This document shows, one piece after another, positions 16,593 to 25,503 of a stretch of DNA of 64,000 bases. The stretch is taken from positions 1 to 64,000 of the forward strand of contig CAYNLW010000001.1 of NCBI GenBank assembly GCA_964398195.1, written 5' to 3'. Below the pieces are notes generated by a model, which searched no databases, was not told the origin of the DNA, and saw nothing but the letters and a program-made list of their open reading frames with translations. The position numbers were made by a program, and so were the translations under genes. Each line of letters begins with the position of its first letter. Position 1 is the stretch's first letter. The DNA is from RFPI01 sp964398195 (GTDB lineage: Bacteria; Pseudomonadota; Gammaproteobacteria; Burkholderiales; Methylophilaceae).

Positions 16593-17147
16593 CTAATCCC
16601 ACTCTATCAACCAGTCCACCGTGACGATGCGTTTCTGCATATCCACATCCTGCACTGTTTGCGCCACGAAGGGCAATAAACGTTGGCGGTCTGAATCTGC
16701 TTGTTTGACCACCATCACATCATTGGCGCCGGTGGCAAAAATCTCTTGTATCGTACCTAAATGCTGCTGTTGCAAATTGATTACTTGCATGCCGATTAAA
16801 TCCGACCAGTAATATTCATCTTGCGCTAACGCTGGCAACGCTTGTCTAGCTACCGCGATATGCTGACTTTTAAGTGCTAGCGCGGCTTCACGGCTATCTA
16901 TACCGATTAACTTTACCAATAAACTATCTGCGTGAAGCTTGCCTGTTTCTACTTGGTATTCACGCCAGGGACTGGCTTTTTGCCCTGCTTGTAAGGTGTC
17001 TTGCTGTCTGCCTATCCACCAAGTCGGGTAGTCCAACAAACCATCTAGGTATTCAGTGCTGGGTTGAATTTTCAGCCAGCCTAAAATGCCATATGGGGCG
17101 ACAACGCGCCCCATGATGACCATTTCATTACCTGCTTGCTCCGGCAT
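16593..17147 (-). CDS. rimM: Ribosome maturation factor RimM
   Basis: Assists assembly of the 30S head by binding S19. The N-terminal beta-barrel begins MGRVVAPYGILGWLKI and the C-terminal PRC-barrel includes YYWSDLIGMQV and GANDVMVVK, ending PFVAQTVQDVD. At 184 aa it is slightly longer than E. coli RimM. The ATG at 17147 was used; in-frame Met codons at residues 9 and 12 are alternatives. Confidence 0.95.
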   Translation of the reverse strand: MPEQAGNEMVIMGRVVAPYGILGWLKIQPSTEYLDGLLDYPTWWIGRQQDTLQAGQKASPWREYQVETGKLHADSLLVKLIGIDSREAALALKSQHIAVARQALPALAQDEYYWSDLIGMQVINLQQQHLGTIQEIFATGANDVMVVKQADSDRQRLLPFVAQTVQDVDMQKRIVTVDWLIEWD

Positions 17148-17164
17148 TGCGACCGGTGCCGCGC

Positions 17165-17686
17165 TTATTCAGCAGCGGCTTCTGGTGCTGCGTCAGCAGC
17201 TGGTGCTTGTTCAGCAGCAGCTTCTGCGGCAGGTGCTTGTTCAGCGGCAGCTTCTGCGGCAGGTGCTTCTTCAGCAGGCGCTGCGGCAGCGGCTTCTGCG
17301 GCGGCAGCGGCAGCAGCGGCTTGCTCAGCTTTTAATGCATCTTCCGCTTCTTTAGCGGCAGCAGCAGCTTTAGCAGCGATTTCTGCTTGCTTTTTAGCTA
17401 CCTTAGCAGCGTCTTTGGCATGGCGTTTAGCAGCCGCTTCAGGACCCTGAGCGTGCTCTTTCACCAAACGTGCCACACAGTCAGATAACTGTGCGCCGTT
17501 TTGTTGCCAGTGCTGGATACGCGCAGTATCTAGACGCAAATTTTCTTGACCTTGTTTACCGAGTGGGCTGTAGAAGCCTACGCGCTCGATAAAACGGCCA
17601 TCGCGTCTGTTACGAGAATCAGCCACAACTACGCTGTAAAAAGGATTTTTCTTCGCGCCACCACGGGCTAATCGAATAATGACCAT
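17165..17686 (-). CDS. rpsP: 30S ribosomal protein S16 with long Ala/Glu-rich C-terminal extension
   Basis: Residues 1-85 are a normal S16 (MVIIRLARGGAKKNPFYSVV, then RRDGRFIERVGFYSP). Family members usually end near 80-90 residues; this one runs to 173. The extra half is first a charged Ala/Lys helix, then Ala/Glu/Pro/Gln repeats built on a 10-residue unit (AEAAAEQAPA) that mirrors a 30-bp DNA repeat. It is the promoter-proximal gene of rpsP-rimM-trmD-rplS. The extension probably projects from the 30S surface; its function is unknown. Confidence 0.95.
   Translation of the reverse strand: MVIIRLARGGAKKNPFYSVVVADSRNRRDGRFIERVGFYSPLGKQGQENLRLDTARIQHWQQNGAQLSDCVARLVKEHAQGPEAAAKRHAKDAAKVAKKQAEIAAKAAAAAKEAEDALKAEQAAAAAAAAEAAAAAPAEEAPAAEAAAEQAPAAEAAAEQAPAADAAPEAAAE
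17191..17280. repeat. Three 30-bp tandem repeats inside rpsP
   Basis: Copies at 17191-17220, 17221-17250 and 17251-17280 share the core CTTCTGCGGCAGGTGCTTGT with few changes. Because the unit is a multiple of three, gain or loss of copies would only alter tail length. Confidence 0.75.
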
Positions 17687-17722
17687 AATTTTTTACTCTA
17701 TTGGTTTTACAGAAAGGGGCGG

Positions 17723-17752
17723 ATTTTACGTTATTTAGTGCAGGCTTGGCAA
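17723..17752 (-). promoter_or_regulatory. Sigma-70 promoter of the rpsP operon
   Basis: On the minus strand TTGCCA, an 18-bp spacer and TAAAAT lie about 40 bp upstream of the rpsP start. Both hexamers match consensus at five of six bases. Confidence 0.6.
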
Positions 17753-17827
17753 GGCAAATTAATGAAAATTCATCAAAATTTAGTCCCCATTGCACAAATG
17801 TCTAACTTAGGCATGGCGCAGCTGCTT

Positions 17828-18505
17828 TTACGGCTTGTGTTGATAGCGCGTGGGATCGGCGATACCCGCTTGCACAAAGCCACTGTGGCGGAAACGGCAA
17901 GAGTCACACAGCCCGCACGCCTCACCTTGCGCATTGGCCTGATAACAGGAAACCGTGAGGCTGTAATCCACGCCTAATTGGGTGCCAGTTTGTATGATTT
18001 GCGCTTTACTCATCTCAATCAGCGGGCTATGAATCTGAATCTGCTGGCCTTCAACCGCGCTTTTGGTAGCCAAATTGGCCATTTGCTGAAAGGCCTGAAT
18101 ATAAGCTGGACGGCAATCTGGGTAGCCGGAATAGTCCAGCGCATTGATACCAACGAAGATATCTTGTGCTTGTAGCACTTCTGCCCAAGCCAAGGCCAAG
18201 GAGAGCATGATGGTATTACGCGCTGGCACATAAGTAATGGGAATGCCTTGGGTGGGGCTTTCTGGCACGGCGATATGCTGGTCGGTCAGCGCGGAGCCGC
18301 CAAAAAACGACATGTCAATTTGCATAATATGGTGCTGGACTGCCTGCATCGCCTGCGCGATACGCTTGGCTGCCTGCAACTCGGCGATATGGCGCTGCTG
18401 GTAATCCACGCTTAAGCAATAACAAGCAAACCCTTGCGCTTGGGCAATCGCCAATACTGTGCTGGAATCTAGGCCGCCAGACAATAACACCACCGCTTTT
18501 TTCAC
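17828..18505 (-). CDS. queC: 7-cyano-7-deazaguanine synthase QueC
   Basis: Converts 7-carboxy-7-deazaguanine to preQ0 with ATP and ammonia, on the route to queuosine. The PP-loop motif VVLLSGGLDSSTVL is at the N-terminus, and four zinc-ligand Cys lie in the C-terminal CYQANAQGEACGLCDSC. I chose the GTG at 18505 (225 aa), directly after the queE stop at 18508, because this is where QueC proteins begin; an upstream reading would only add queE-overlapping sequence. Confidence 0.95.
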   Translation of the reverse strand: MKKAVVLLSGGLDSSTVLAIAQAQGFACYCLSVDYQQRHIAELQAAKRIAQAMQAVQHHIMQIDMSFFGGSALTDQHIAVPESPTQGIPITYVPARNTIMLSLALAWAEVLQAQDIFVGINALDYSGYPDCRPAYIQAFQQMANLATKSAVEGQQIQIHSPLIEMSKAQIIQTGTQLGVDYSLTVSCYQANAQGEACGLCDSCRFRHSGFVQAGIADPTRYQHKP

Positions 18506-18507
18506 GC

Positions 18508-19146
18508 TTAGACCCCCTGCTTTTCGCCCCATAACAGTTTGTGTAATTGCACTTGCATACGCGCTTGTATGCCGCTTTTTAACAGCCATTCAGCTAAATC
18601 GGCCGGCTCCACTTGATGATAGCTAGGGGAGAAAATCAGCTGTGCCTGTTGCTCCAGTTGATGCTGTTGTATCACTTGTTGTGCCCATGCAAAATCGGCG
18701 GGCGAACAAATGACAAATTTGATTTCGTCATGCGCTTTTAACTGCGCGATATTGCTCCATAGATTTTTCTCGCACTCGCCAGAATCTGGTGTTTTTAAAT
18801 CCATCACGATTAATACACGCGCATCCACTTGGCTAATATCCATGGCCCCGCTGGTTTCTAGCGACACTTGATAGCCGGCGTCTGCCAACTGCTTAAGCAA
18901 GTCAATACAGCCTTTTTGTGCCAGCGGTTCGCCGCCGGTGACGCATACGGTATGGCAGGGGTATTGTTGGATATGCTGCAAGATTTGCTGCAAGCTCATC
19001 ATTTCGCCACCACGGAACGCATATTCGGTGTCGCAATATTGGCAACGCAAGGGGCAACCGGTCAGGCGGATAAAAATGCTAGGCAGGCCTATACGCGAAG
19101 ATTCGCCTTGAATAGAAAAAAAGATTTCGTGTATGCGCAATGTCAT
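18508..19146 (-). CDS. queE: 7-carboxy-7-deazaguanine synthase QueE
   Basis: A radical-SAM enzyme that contracts the pterin ring of CPH4 to give CDG. The cluster-binding cysteines are in GCPLRCQYCDTEYAF near residue 30-44, and GGEPLAQ near 72 is the SAM-binding stretch. At 212 aa it is normal. It abuts queC and follows cpoB by 19 bp, so it may be read from the tol-pal transcript. Confidence 0.95.
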   Translation of the reverse strand: MTLRIHEIFFSIQGESSRIGLPSIFIRLTGCPLRCQYCDTEYAFRGGEMMSLQQILQHIQQYPCHTVCVTGGEPLAQKGCIDLLKQLADAGYQVSLETSGAMDISQVDARVLIVMDLKTPDSGECEKNLWSNIAQLKAHDEIKFVICSPADFAWAQQVIQQHQLEQQAQLIFSPSYHQVEPADLAEWLLKSGIQARMQVQLHKLLWGEKQGV

Positions 19147-19165
19147 GATGATTGAAGGAAAGGAT

Positions 19166-20038
19166 TTATTTTTTTAGTGCGTTCAGCACAGCAAGCCGCT
19201 TTTTAGCTTGTGGAATAACATCGCTGTCGGGATGCTGAGAGATCAGATCGCGCAATGTTTCTTTGGCGGCTTTGATATCGGATAACTGAATCTGACAATT
19301 CGCCAACATCAATTTCGCTTCAGCAATTCTAGGACTGTCAGGATAACTGCCAATCAGTTTCTGCTGAGTCGCCATGGCTGCTTTGAAATTTTTTAAAGAA
19401 AATTGACTTAAGCCAAGATTAAATTGCGCCTCGGAGAGTAATTTACTGGATGGGTAGGTATGAATAAATTTGTCGAAACTATCGAACGCCTGCTTGAATT
19501 GTCCGGCATTCAGTAATGCCAACGCATCGTTGTAAGATTTATTCTCATTGGCCAGCTGAGCATTTGCCTCAGCATTAGCAGAATTGGCTACCGATAAAGT
19601 TTCCTCAGCAGGATGGGTGGCATTATTGGTGGAGGTTTTTGCCGTAGCGTCGTACGCTGCCTCTAATTTTCTAATACGATTATCAATATCCTGATAAAGC
19701 GATTTTTCTCGTTCAAGTGCTAACTCCATCTGATGCTGCAGCACTTCTAGATCACCCTTAACAAAACTTAAATCGCCATTTAGCTTTTCTATTTGCGCCT
19801 GCAATTCCATCAAGGACTGATTCTTCATAATCAGCTCTATCGCTTGCAAACGATTTTCTAGGGACTTGATATTGCCATTGAGTTCTTGGATTTGATTATT
19901 GATTTGCTGATTTTGAGTGTCTGTTTTTTGCTGTAAGTCTTTTATTTCCTTACGCGCACCTGCATCTTCCAAAAACGCTAACGCATTCAAAGAAAATAAG
20001 GTTAAACAGACACCCAAAAAAATCAGCGGACGAAACAT
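19166..20038 (-). CDS. cpoB: Cell division coordinator CpoB (tol-pal system protein YbgF)
   Basis: A periplasmic protein linking Tol-Pal constriction to peptidoglycan synthesis by PBP1B. It has a signal peptide (residues 1-22), a long coiled-coil (about 30-115, repeated QINNQIQELNGNIKSLENR-like heptads) used for trimerisation, then a TPR domain (from about 165: YNDALALLNAGQFKQAFDSF onward). Directly downstream of pal, as in most Proteobacteria. Confidence 0.94.
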   Translation of the reverse strand: MFRPLIFLGVCLTLFSLNALAFLEDAGARKEIKDLQQKTDTQNQQINNQIQELNGNIKSLENRLQAIELIMKNQSLMELQAQIEKLNGDLSFVKGDLEVLQHQMELALEREKSLYQDIDNRIRKLEAAYDATAKTSTNNATHPAEETLSVANSANAEANAQLANENKSYNDALALLNAGQFKQAFDSFDKFIHTYPSSKLLSEAQFNLGLSQFSLKNFKAAMATQQKLIGSYPDSPRIAEAKLMLANCQIQLSDIKAAKETLRDLISQHPDSDVIPQAKKRLAVLNALKK

Positions 20039-20067
20039 TAATTATCTAACAGTTAATTTATCGACCA

Positions 20068-20613
20068 TTATTCGCCGTCGTAAACGATGTCAACACGACG
20101 ATCCTCTTGGAAGCAGGATTCATCTTTGCAATCGTGTGCACGTTCTTCACCATAGCTGATGGTTTCGATACGTGCATCTGGTGCGCCGGACAAGTTCATG
20201 GCTTTTTTCACAGATACAGCACGACGCTGACCCAGTGATAAGTTGTATTCACGCGAGCCACGATTATCTGCACCACCTTGCAAGGTTACTTTGGCATCGC
20301 CATGTTCGGCCACATATTTGCCATGCGCCTCTACCAAAGCACGATATTCTGATTTCACATCATCTTTATCAAAATCGAAATAAATAGTACGTTTGGAAAG
20401 AATATTATTGGGATCCTTTAATGGATTAACCGCAACACTGCTTGCTTGCGCACCATCTGTTGATGCAGATGAATTATTTGCTGCATCATTAGCTGAGCCT
20501 GAGCTCATATCACTTACTGCGGCGGGTGCTGTTGGTTGCTCTTTTACTGTGTTACTGGAACACGCTGCCAACATGGCCAATAAAATTGCACTAACGATAA
20601 GTTTTTTATCCAT
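20068..20613 (-). CDS. pal: Peptidoglycan-associated lipoprotein Pal
   Basis: An outer-membrane lipoprotein that tethers the envelope during constriction. The signal peptide ends in the lipobox LAAC (Cys about 18), followed by a Ser/Ala-rich linker and an OmpA-like domain: TIYFDFDKDDVK, then LQGGADNRGSREYNLSLGQRRA which binds diaminopimelate. The usual TEG triad reads QGG here, a small variation. A GGAGAG box precedes the ATG. Confidence 0.95.
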   Translation of the reverse strand: MDKKLIVSAILLAMLAACSSNTVKEQPTAPAAVSDMSSGSANDAANNSSASTDGAQASSVAVNPLKDPNNILSKRTIYFDFDKDDVKSEYRALVEAHGKYVAEHGDAKVTLQGGADNRGSREYNLSLGQRRAVSVKKAMNLSGAPDARIETISYGEERAHDCKDESCFQEDRRVDIVYDGE

Positions 20614-20689
20614 CTTTCTCTCCTTAAAAAAACATTACAAAAACGATATTTAACTTGCAATTGCTAATGTTACACGATAACTGAACCAT

Positions 20690-22051
20690 TTACTTGACTC
20701 TGGGCCCCCATGCAGGTTCTCGAATATCGCCTGTGGTATCAGTAAATACTTGTTTCACCCGACCATCGGTGGAAACTGCAACCAAGGTTCCCCGACCAGA
20801 AATTCGACTGGCGTACAGAATCATTCTTCCATTTGGCGAAAAACTGGGCGATTCATCTTCTGCATTGCTGCCCAACACTTGCGTTAAGCCGGTTTGCAAA
20901 TCCATTTGCGCCACTCGAAAACCCTGTGGGACTTGTTTTATAAACGCCAGCATATTGCCTTTGTTAGAGACATGCGGGCTGACATTATATTTGCCATCGA
21001 AAGTGACCCGTTTCGCCTCACCGCCATTGACTGAGATCATATAAATTTGCGGCGCACCGCCACGATTGGAAGTGAAATAAATACTGCTCCCGTCTGGCGA
21101 CCATGCTGGTTCGGTCTCAATTGCGTTGTTATCAGATATCTTACGCAAGCCGCTGCCATCCGCATTGATAATATAAATTTGTGAGTTGGCGCTGTAAGTC
21201 AGCACAATCGCAATCTGACTGCCATCTGGCGACCAAGCAGGGGCACTGTTATTGCCTTTAAAGTTGGCCAATACACTGCGTTTGCCTGAAACCAATGATT
21301 GCACATAAATAATTGGTTTCTTCTTTTCAAAAGATACATAAGCAATTTTGCTACCGTCGGGTGACCAACTAGGTGAAATAATCGGCTCTTTAGAGCTCAC
21401 AACACTTTGCGCAGCAGCGCCCGAGGAATCAGCAATTTGTAAAAAGTATTGGTTACCATTTTTGGTAACGTATGCAATCTTAGTAGAAAAATCTCCCGGC
21501 TCACCAATCAGTTGTTCATAAATTAAATCTGCAATCTTGTGCGCAGTAACCCGCGTCTGCGATTGTGAAACGGTAAATTCCATCGCCAACAATTGATTTT
21601 GGCGCAGCACATCAAATAAGCGAAAGGTCACCCTAAGTCGATTACCTTGCAAATTTTCTATACTGCCAATCACCAACGCTTGTGCTTGAATTGTCGACCA
21701 ATCTGAGTAGTTTATTTCGGCAGGGGTATGCGGAATCTTGCTCAGCCCTCTGGTATCCAAGGTTATGAATAGACCACAGCGTTTTAAATCAGCTTCTACA
21801 ATCGCTGACAAACTACTCGCATCACTAACATGATCAGTCTCTTGGAATGGAGCAATGGCAATAGGAATTTGATTTGCCCCGCCACCCACAATCTCAATGG
21901 TTAAATCTGCCTGCGCTGCTGGGGTGAGCAAGGCAAATAAGAATGCCGCCATCAAAGTCACTAGCGTGTGACGATTTAAAGCAAAAAAGCTTGACGCAAT
22001 TTCGCTTAAGCGGGGTTTACTAAGATGACGTGGCATAACAAATGTTTTCAA
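20690..22051 (-). CDS. tolB: Tol-Pal system beta-propeller protein TolB
   Basis: A periplasmic protein that binds Pal and is pulled by TolA. After a signal peptide (ending PAAQA, about residue 48) come the N-terminal alpha/beta domain and a six-blade propeller with repeated SWSPDGSKIAYVS, AWSPDGSQIAIV, AWSPDGSSIYFTSNRGG and SFSPNGRMILYAS motifs. The annotated N-terminus is longer than usual; Met6 at 22036 is an alternative start. Confidence 0.95.
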   Translation of the reverse strand: MKTFVMPRHLSKPRLSEIASSFFALNRHTLVTLMAAFLFALLTPAAQADLTIEIVGGGANQIPIAIAPFQETDHVSDASSLSAIVEADLKRCGLFITLDTRGLSKIPHTPAEINYSDWSTIQAQALVIGSIENLQGNRLRVTFRLFDVLRQNQLLAMEFTVSQSQTRVTAHKIADLIYEQLIGEPGDFSTKIAYVTKNGNQYFLQIADSSGAAAQSVVSSKEPIISPSWSPDGSKIAYVSFEKKKPIIYVQSLVSGKRSVLANFKGNNSAPAWSPDGSQIAIVLTYSANSQIYIINADGSGLRKISDNNAIETEPAWSPDGSSIYFTSNRGGAPQIYMISVNGGEAKRVTFDGKYNVSPHVSNKGNMLAFIKQVPQGFRVAQMDLQTGLTQVLGSNAEDESPSFSPNGRMILYASRISGRGTLVAVSTDGRVKQVFTDTTGDIREPAWGPRVK

Positions 22052-22108
22052 AATTGATTTTAAAAATAATTAACTAATTCAATATTCTATCAAATATTCA
22101 CTAGCGAT

Positions 22109-22897
22109 TTATTCGTTCGGTCTAAATTTAAGTTGCAGTAATCTAAATTGATTAAACAAATCTCCTTTGGGCACAGGCATAGGCTGTGCTTGAAGAATTG
22201 CTCGTTCAACTGCGTCATTACAAGCGCTTGAAGCATTACTCGTTTTGAGTTGTGGCTTACCTATTAGCATTCCAGTTGGCATCAGTTGAATAACAAATTG
22301 CAATTCTGTTTTGCTATTGCCACAAACTTCATGGTTCACATGTTCTTTAATTTGCGCAGTAATCAGTCCTATGTATTTGGCCATCTCGCTGGTGTCAGTG
22401 GTTGACCCAGTCACAGCTACTGTACTTTTAATTTCTGCAGGCGGAGATGGTGCAGCAGCTTTGGGTTTTTCTTGCTTAGTCAATTGCACATCTTCATTAA
22501 GAATTGAATCTTGCAATTTCTTTAAATCTTCTTCAGATTTCTGACTATTTTTATTTGGCTCAGCTTTTACTTTTTCAACTTTTTCGGGTTTTTTTGCTAT
22601 TTCTTTTTCGCTTGTTTTTTTAATCTGTATATCCACCTTAGCCGGCGCTTCTGGCTCAACTTTTAGCGGCTCAGGCGCTACAGGTTTTTCTACTTCCACT
22701 TGCTTGACGGGCTGCACTGGCTGCGGCTCTGGCTTAGCTGAGGGCAATTGATCCCATAGCTCTACCGTAGCAATTTGCATGGGTTGTATAGATTTCCAAT
22801 TAAACGAAAAAATGAGAATAACGCATAACACTGTATGCACTAAAAGTGTCATCAGCCCCGCTCTCATGGCCAAAGGTTTTTCGTGATTACGTATCAT
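22109..22897 (-). CDS. tolA: Cell envelope integrity protein TolA
   Basis: An inner-membrane-anchored protein that spans the periplasm and couples TolQR energy to TolB-Pal. One transmembrane helix (about 13-30) is followed by a Pro/Lys/Glu-rich extended region (about 50-150) and a C-terminal domain with the conserved Cys pair (VCGNSK and SACNDA) and AVERAILQAQPMPVP. The middle is shorter than in E. coli TolA (262 versus 421 aa), common in Betaproteobacteria. Confidence 0.92.
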   Translation of the reverse strand: MIRNHEKPLAMRAGLMTLLVHTVLCVILIFSFNWKSIQPMQIATVELWDQLPSAKPEPQPVQPVKQVEVEKPVAPEPLKVEPEAPAKVDIQIKKTSEKEIAKKPEKVEKVKAEPNKNSQKSEEDLKKLQDSILNEDVQLTKQEKPKAAAPSPPAEIKSTVAVTGSTTDTSEMAKYIGLITAQIKEHVNHEVCGNSKTELQFVIQLMPTGMLIGKPQLKTSNASSACNDAVERAILQAQPMPVPKGDLFNQFRLLQLKFRPNE

Positions 22898-22946
22898 CTA
22901 TTGGCAATGCCTATCACTATGTTAGCTTCGCTATCAATGCTTAAGT

Positions 22947-23345
22947 TTAATTCGGGTTAAGTAACAGTCCGGTTTTAGCACCGGTTTTTTTGAGTAGCTC
23001 TAACACCGCTACTACCTTTTCATAACTGACTTGTTTGTCTGCGCTAATCACAAACGATTTATCCGGATGTTGGCTAATTTCTTGTTTGATACGCGCCATC
23101 AACTGGTCATTGGAATAACGCTTGTCTTGCCACATCACGCTTCCGTTGCTTTGAATAGTAATCACCGCTGGTGCCGTTTGTGGCTTCAGAATATCACTAC
23201 CTACTTTGGGTAGCTCAACCACACCGGGATTGGTCATAGGTGCGGTAACCATAAAAATAACGAGCAATACCAACGTCACATCGATATAGGGCACCACATT
23301 GATTTGATTCATCACTCTTCTTTTGCTCTGTCTCATCATCATCAA
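22947..23345 (-). CDS. tolR: Tol-Pal system protein TolR
   Basis: An ExbD-type inner-membrane protein forming the proton channel with TolQ. The single transmembrane helix contains the essential Asp in VVPYIDVTLVLLVIFMVTAP (residue about 22). The periplasmic part ends in a typical ExbD fold. The start overlaps the tolQ stop by four bases (ATGA). Confidence 0.95.
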   Translation of the reverse strand: MMMMRQSKRRVMNQINVVPYIDVTLVLLVIFMVTAPMTNPGVVELPKVGSDILKPQTAPAVITIQSNGSVMWQDKRYSNDQLMARIKQEISQHPDKSFVISADKQVSYEKVVAVLELLKKTGAKTGLLLNPN

Positions 23346-24028
23346 CTCTTGCGTTGCAGAATATTAGTAAATTCTTCAATAAAGCTTTCATAGCGCACCG
23401 CTAGTCTATCCACCGAGGAGGCAAAGCGGTTATAGGCAATCACCGCTGGAATCGCGGCAAATAAGCCGATAGCCGTGGCTATCAGGGCTTCAGCGATACC
23501 TGGTGCCACTTGGCTAAGCGTGGCTTGCGCGACATTCGCCAAGCCGCGAAACGCATTCATAATTCCCCATACCGTACCGAATAAGCCGATATATGGACTG
23601 ACCGAACCAACTGAAGCAAGAAAAGGTAAGTGCGCATCTAGTTCGTCCATTTCACGGTTATAGGCTGCTCGCATGGCGCGCCGCGCACCTTCCATAACGT
23701 CACTGACTTCCATACTGCCTTGTTGTTGCAGGCGGGAAAATTCTTTGTAGCCCGCTTCAAAAATACTCGACATGCCCTGCGACTTGGTGCGATTTTGCGT
23801 TAACCCTTCATACAATTGATTTAAATCTGCCCCCATCCAAAAGCTGTTCTCAAAGTTTTCCGCGTCTTTTTCTGCCTGCTTCAAGGTCATCACTTTGATA
23901 AAGATATACCACCAGGAAATCACCGACACCATCAGCAGCAGAGCCATCACCATTTGTACTGGTAAACTGGCGCCAGTAATCAGGCTAATCAGCGATAAAT
24001 CGGTATTTAAATTGACTGGGCTTTGCAT
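23342..24028 (-). CDS. tolQ: Tol-Pal system protein TolQ
   Basis: A MotA/TolQ/ExbB-type inner-membrane protein with three transmembrane helices: one near residue 25-45 and two around SVSPYIGLFGTVWGIMNAF and ALIATAIGLFAAIPAVIAYN. It forms the energising complex with TolR. The 228 aa length is standard. It overlaps tolR and lies 15 bp after ybgC. Confidence 0.96.
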   Translation of the reverse strand: MQSPVNLNTDLSLISLITGASLPVQMVMALLLMVSVISWWYIFIKVMTLKQAEKDAENFENSFWMGADLNQLYEGLTQNRTKSQGMSSIFEAGYKEFSRLQQQGSMEVSDVMEGARRAMRAAYNREMDELDAHLPFLASVGSVSPYIGLFGTVWGIMNAFRGLANVAQATLSQVAPGIAEALIATAIGLFAAIPAVIAYNRFASSVDRLAVRYESFIEEFTNILQRKS

Positions 24029-24043
24029 GCTTACTCCCTAATT

Positions 24044-24460
24044 TTAGGCTACTGGGGTTAATGGAATGGCTTGAAAAATATTCAGCATAGCAGCGGGTAT
24101 GCGGCTGGGTTTGAATTGCTGAATATCCACACACACCACTTCTACTTGGGCGCTAATCAACTGTTGTGCGTCGCGCTGTATGCTTTGTTGAAACTGTAAA
24201 CTGGCACCGCTGCATTTTATCAAGCTGGTTTGCACCTGTAAGGCGTCATCAAAACGGGCTGGCTTGATAAATTGAATTTGCATTTGTCGCACCACAAAGA
24301 CGATGCCAAACTGCTCGCGCATTGTGCTTTGTACAAAGCCTAGATGGCGTAACCATTCGCTGCGTGCGCGTTCCATATAATTCAGATATTGGCTGTGATA
24401 TACCACGCCACCCGCGTCAGTATCTTCGTAATACACCCGAATCGGCCAACTAAACTGCAT
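24044..24460 (-). CDS. ybgC: Tol-Pal-associated acyl-CoA thioesterase YbgC
   Basis: A hot-dog-fold thioesterase that heads most tol-pal clusters. The active-site block VYYEDTDAGGVVYHSQYLNYMER (catalytic Asp in DTDAGG) is near residue 9-30. I chose the ATG at 24460 (138 aa), which has a GGAG box 5 nt upstream, over the GTG at 24478; this start falls 2 bp after the ruvB stop. Confidence 0.95.
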   Translation of the reverse strand: MQFSWPIRVYYEDTDAGGVVYHSQYLNYMERARSEWLRHLGFVQSTMREQFGIVFVVRQMQIQFIKPARFDDALQVQTSLIKCSGASLQFQQSIQRDAQQLISAQVEVVCVDIQQFKPSRIPAAMLNIFQAIPLTPVA

Positions 24461-24462
24461 CG

Positions 24463-25503
24463 CTACTCCGCCGCCCACAAATCACCGTTTTCTAGCGACT
24501 GCGGTAAAGGCAAACCGAAATGTTGATAGCTTAATTTGGTGGCCACACGCCCGCGTGGCGTACGCATTAAATAGCCTTGCTGAATCAGATACGGCTCTAA
24601 CACGTCTTCTATGGTGTCGCGCTCTTCGCCTATGGCAGCAGCCAGATTATCTAAGCCCACTGGACCACCGTTAAATTTGTGCAACACCGATTGCAGCAAT
24701 TTTCTGTCCATCGCATCGAAACCCAAGGGGTCGATATCCAACATTTTGAGTGCGGCATCGGCGATATCGGCACTCACCACACCATCGGCCTTGACCTGCG
24801 CATAATCGCGTACACGGCGCAACAAGCGGTTGGCAATACGTGGAGTGCCACGAGAGCGACGCGCTATTTCAGTGGCGCCATCTTGTTGGATGCTGACTTC
24901 TAATAAGCTGGCGGAACGGGTGACGATTTTGGCCAATTCTTCGTGGCTATAAAACTCTAGTCGCGACACAATACCAAAGCGGTCGCGCAGTGGATTGGTC
25001 AGCATACCAGCACGGGTGGTGGCGCCGACTAGGGTGAATGGTGGCAAATCTAAGCGCACCGATCTGGCGGCTGGCCCCTCACCTATCATAATATCCAGCC
25101 GGTAGTCTTCCATTGCCGGATAGAGGATTTCTTCTACCACTGGCGATAGTCTGTGTATTTCATCGATAAACAAGACATCGTTGGGTTCTAGATTGGTCAG
25201 CATGGCGGCTAAATCGCCGGCGCGCTCTAACACTGGCCCAGAGGTTTGTTTTAAATTGACGCCCATCTCTTTGGCAATAATATGCGCCAAGGTGGTTTTG
25301 CCCAATCCGGGTGGGCCGAACAGCAATACATGGTCTAGCGCCTCAGCACGATTGCGCGCGGCATCGATAAAAATTTCTAGTTGGCTACGCGCTTTTTGCT
25401 GACCTACATATTCCTCTAGCAGCTTAGGTCTTAATGCGCGCTCTAGGCTATCCTCTTGGGGGCTAGCGCTGGCGGGGGTGATTAGTCTATCGGTCTCTAT
25501 CAT
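24463..25503 (-). CDS. ruvB: Holliday junction branch migration ATPase RuvB
   Basis: A hexameric AAA+ motor that drives branch migration with RuvA. Walker A GPPGLGKTTLA is near residue 62, Walker B LFIDEIHRLS near 108, sensor GATTRAGMLTNPLRDRFG near 160, and the C-terminal winged helix includes YLMRTPRGRVAT. It overlaps the ruvA stop by four bases. Confidence 0.97.
   Translation of the reverse strand: MIETDRLITPASASPQEDSLERALRPKLLEEYVGQQKARSQLEIFIDAARNRAEALDHVLLFGPPGLGKTTLAHIIAKEMGVNLKQTSGPVLERAGDLAAMLTNLEPNDVLFIDEIHRLSPVVEEILYPAMEDYRLDIMIGEGPAARSVRLDLPPFTLVGATTRAGMLTNPLRDRFGIVSRLEFYSHEELAKIVTRSASLLEVSIQQDGATEIARRSRGTPRIANRLLRRVRDYAQVKADGVVSADIADAALKMLDIDPLGFDAMDRKLLQSVLHKFNGGPVGLDNLAAAIGEERDTIEDVLEPYLIQQGYLMRTPRGRVATKLSYQHFGLPLPQSLENGDLWAAE

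Noticed and set aside
17136..17450. Ala-rich plus-strand ORFs opposite rpsP
   Set aside because: They are antisense readings of the GC-rich repeat tail of S16, with no ribosome-binding site and no family motifs.
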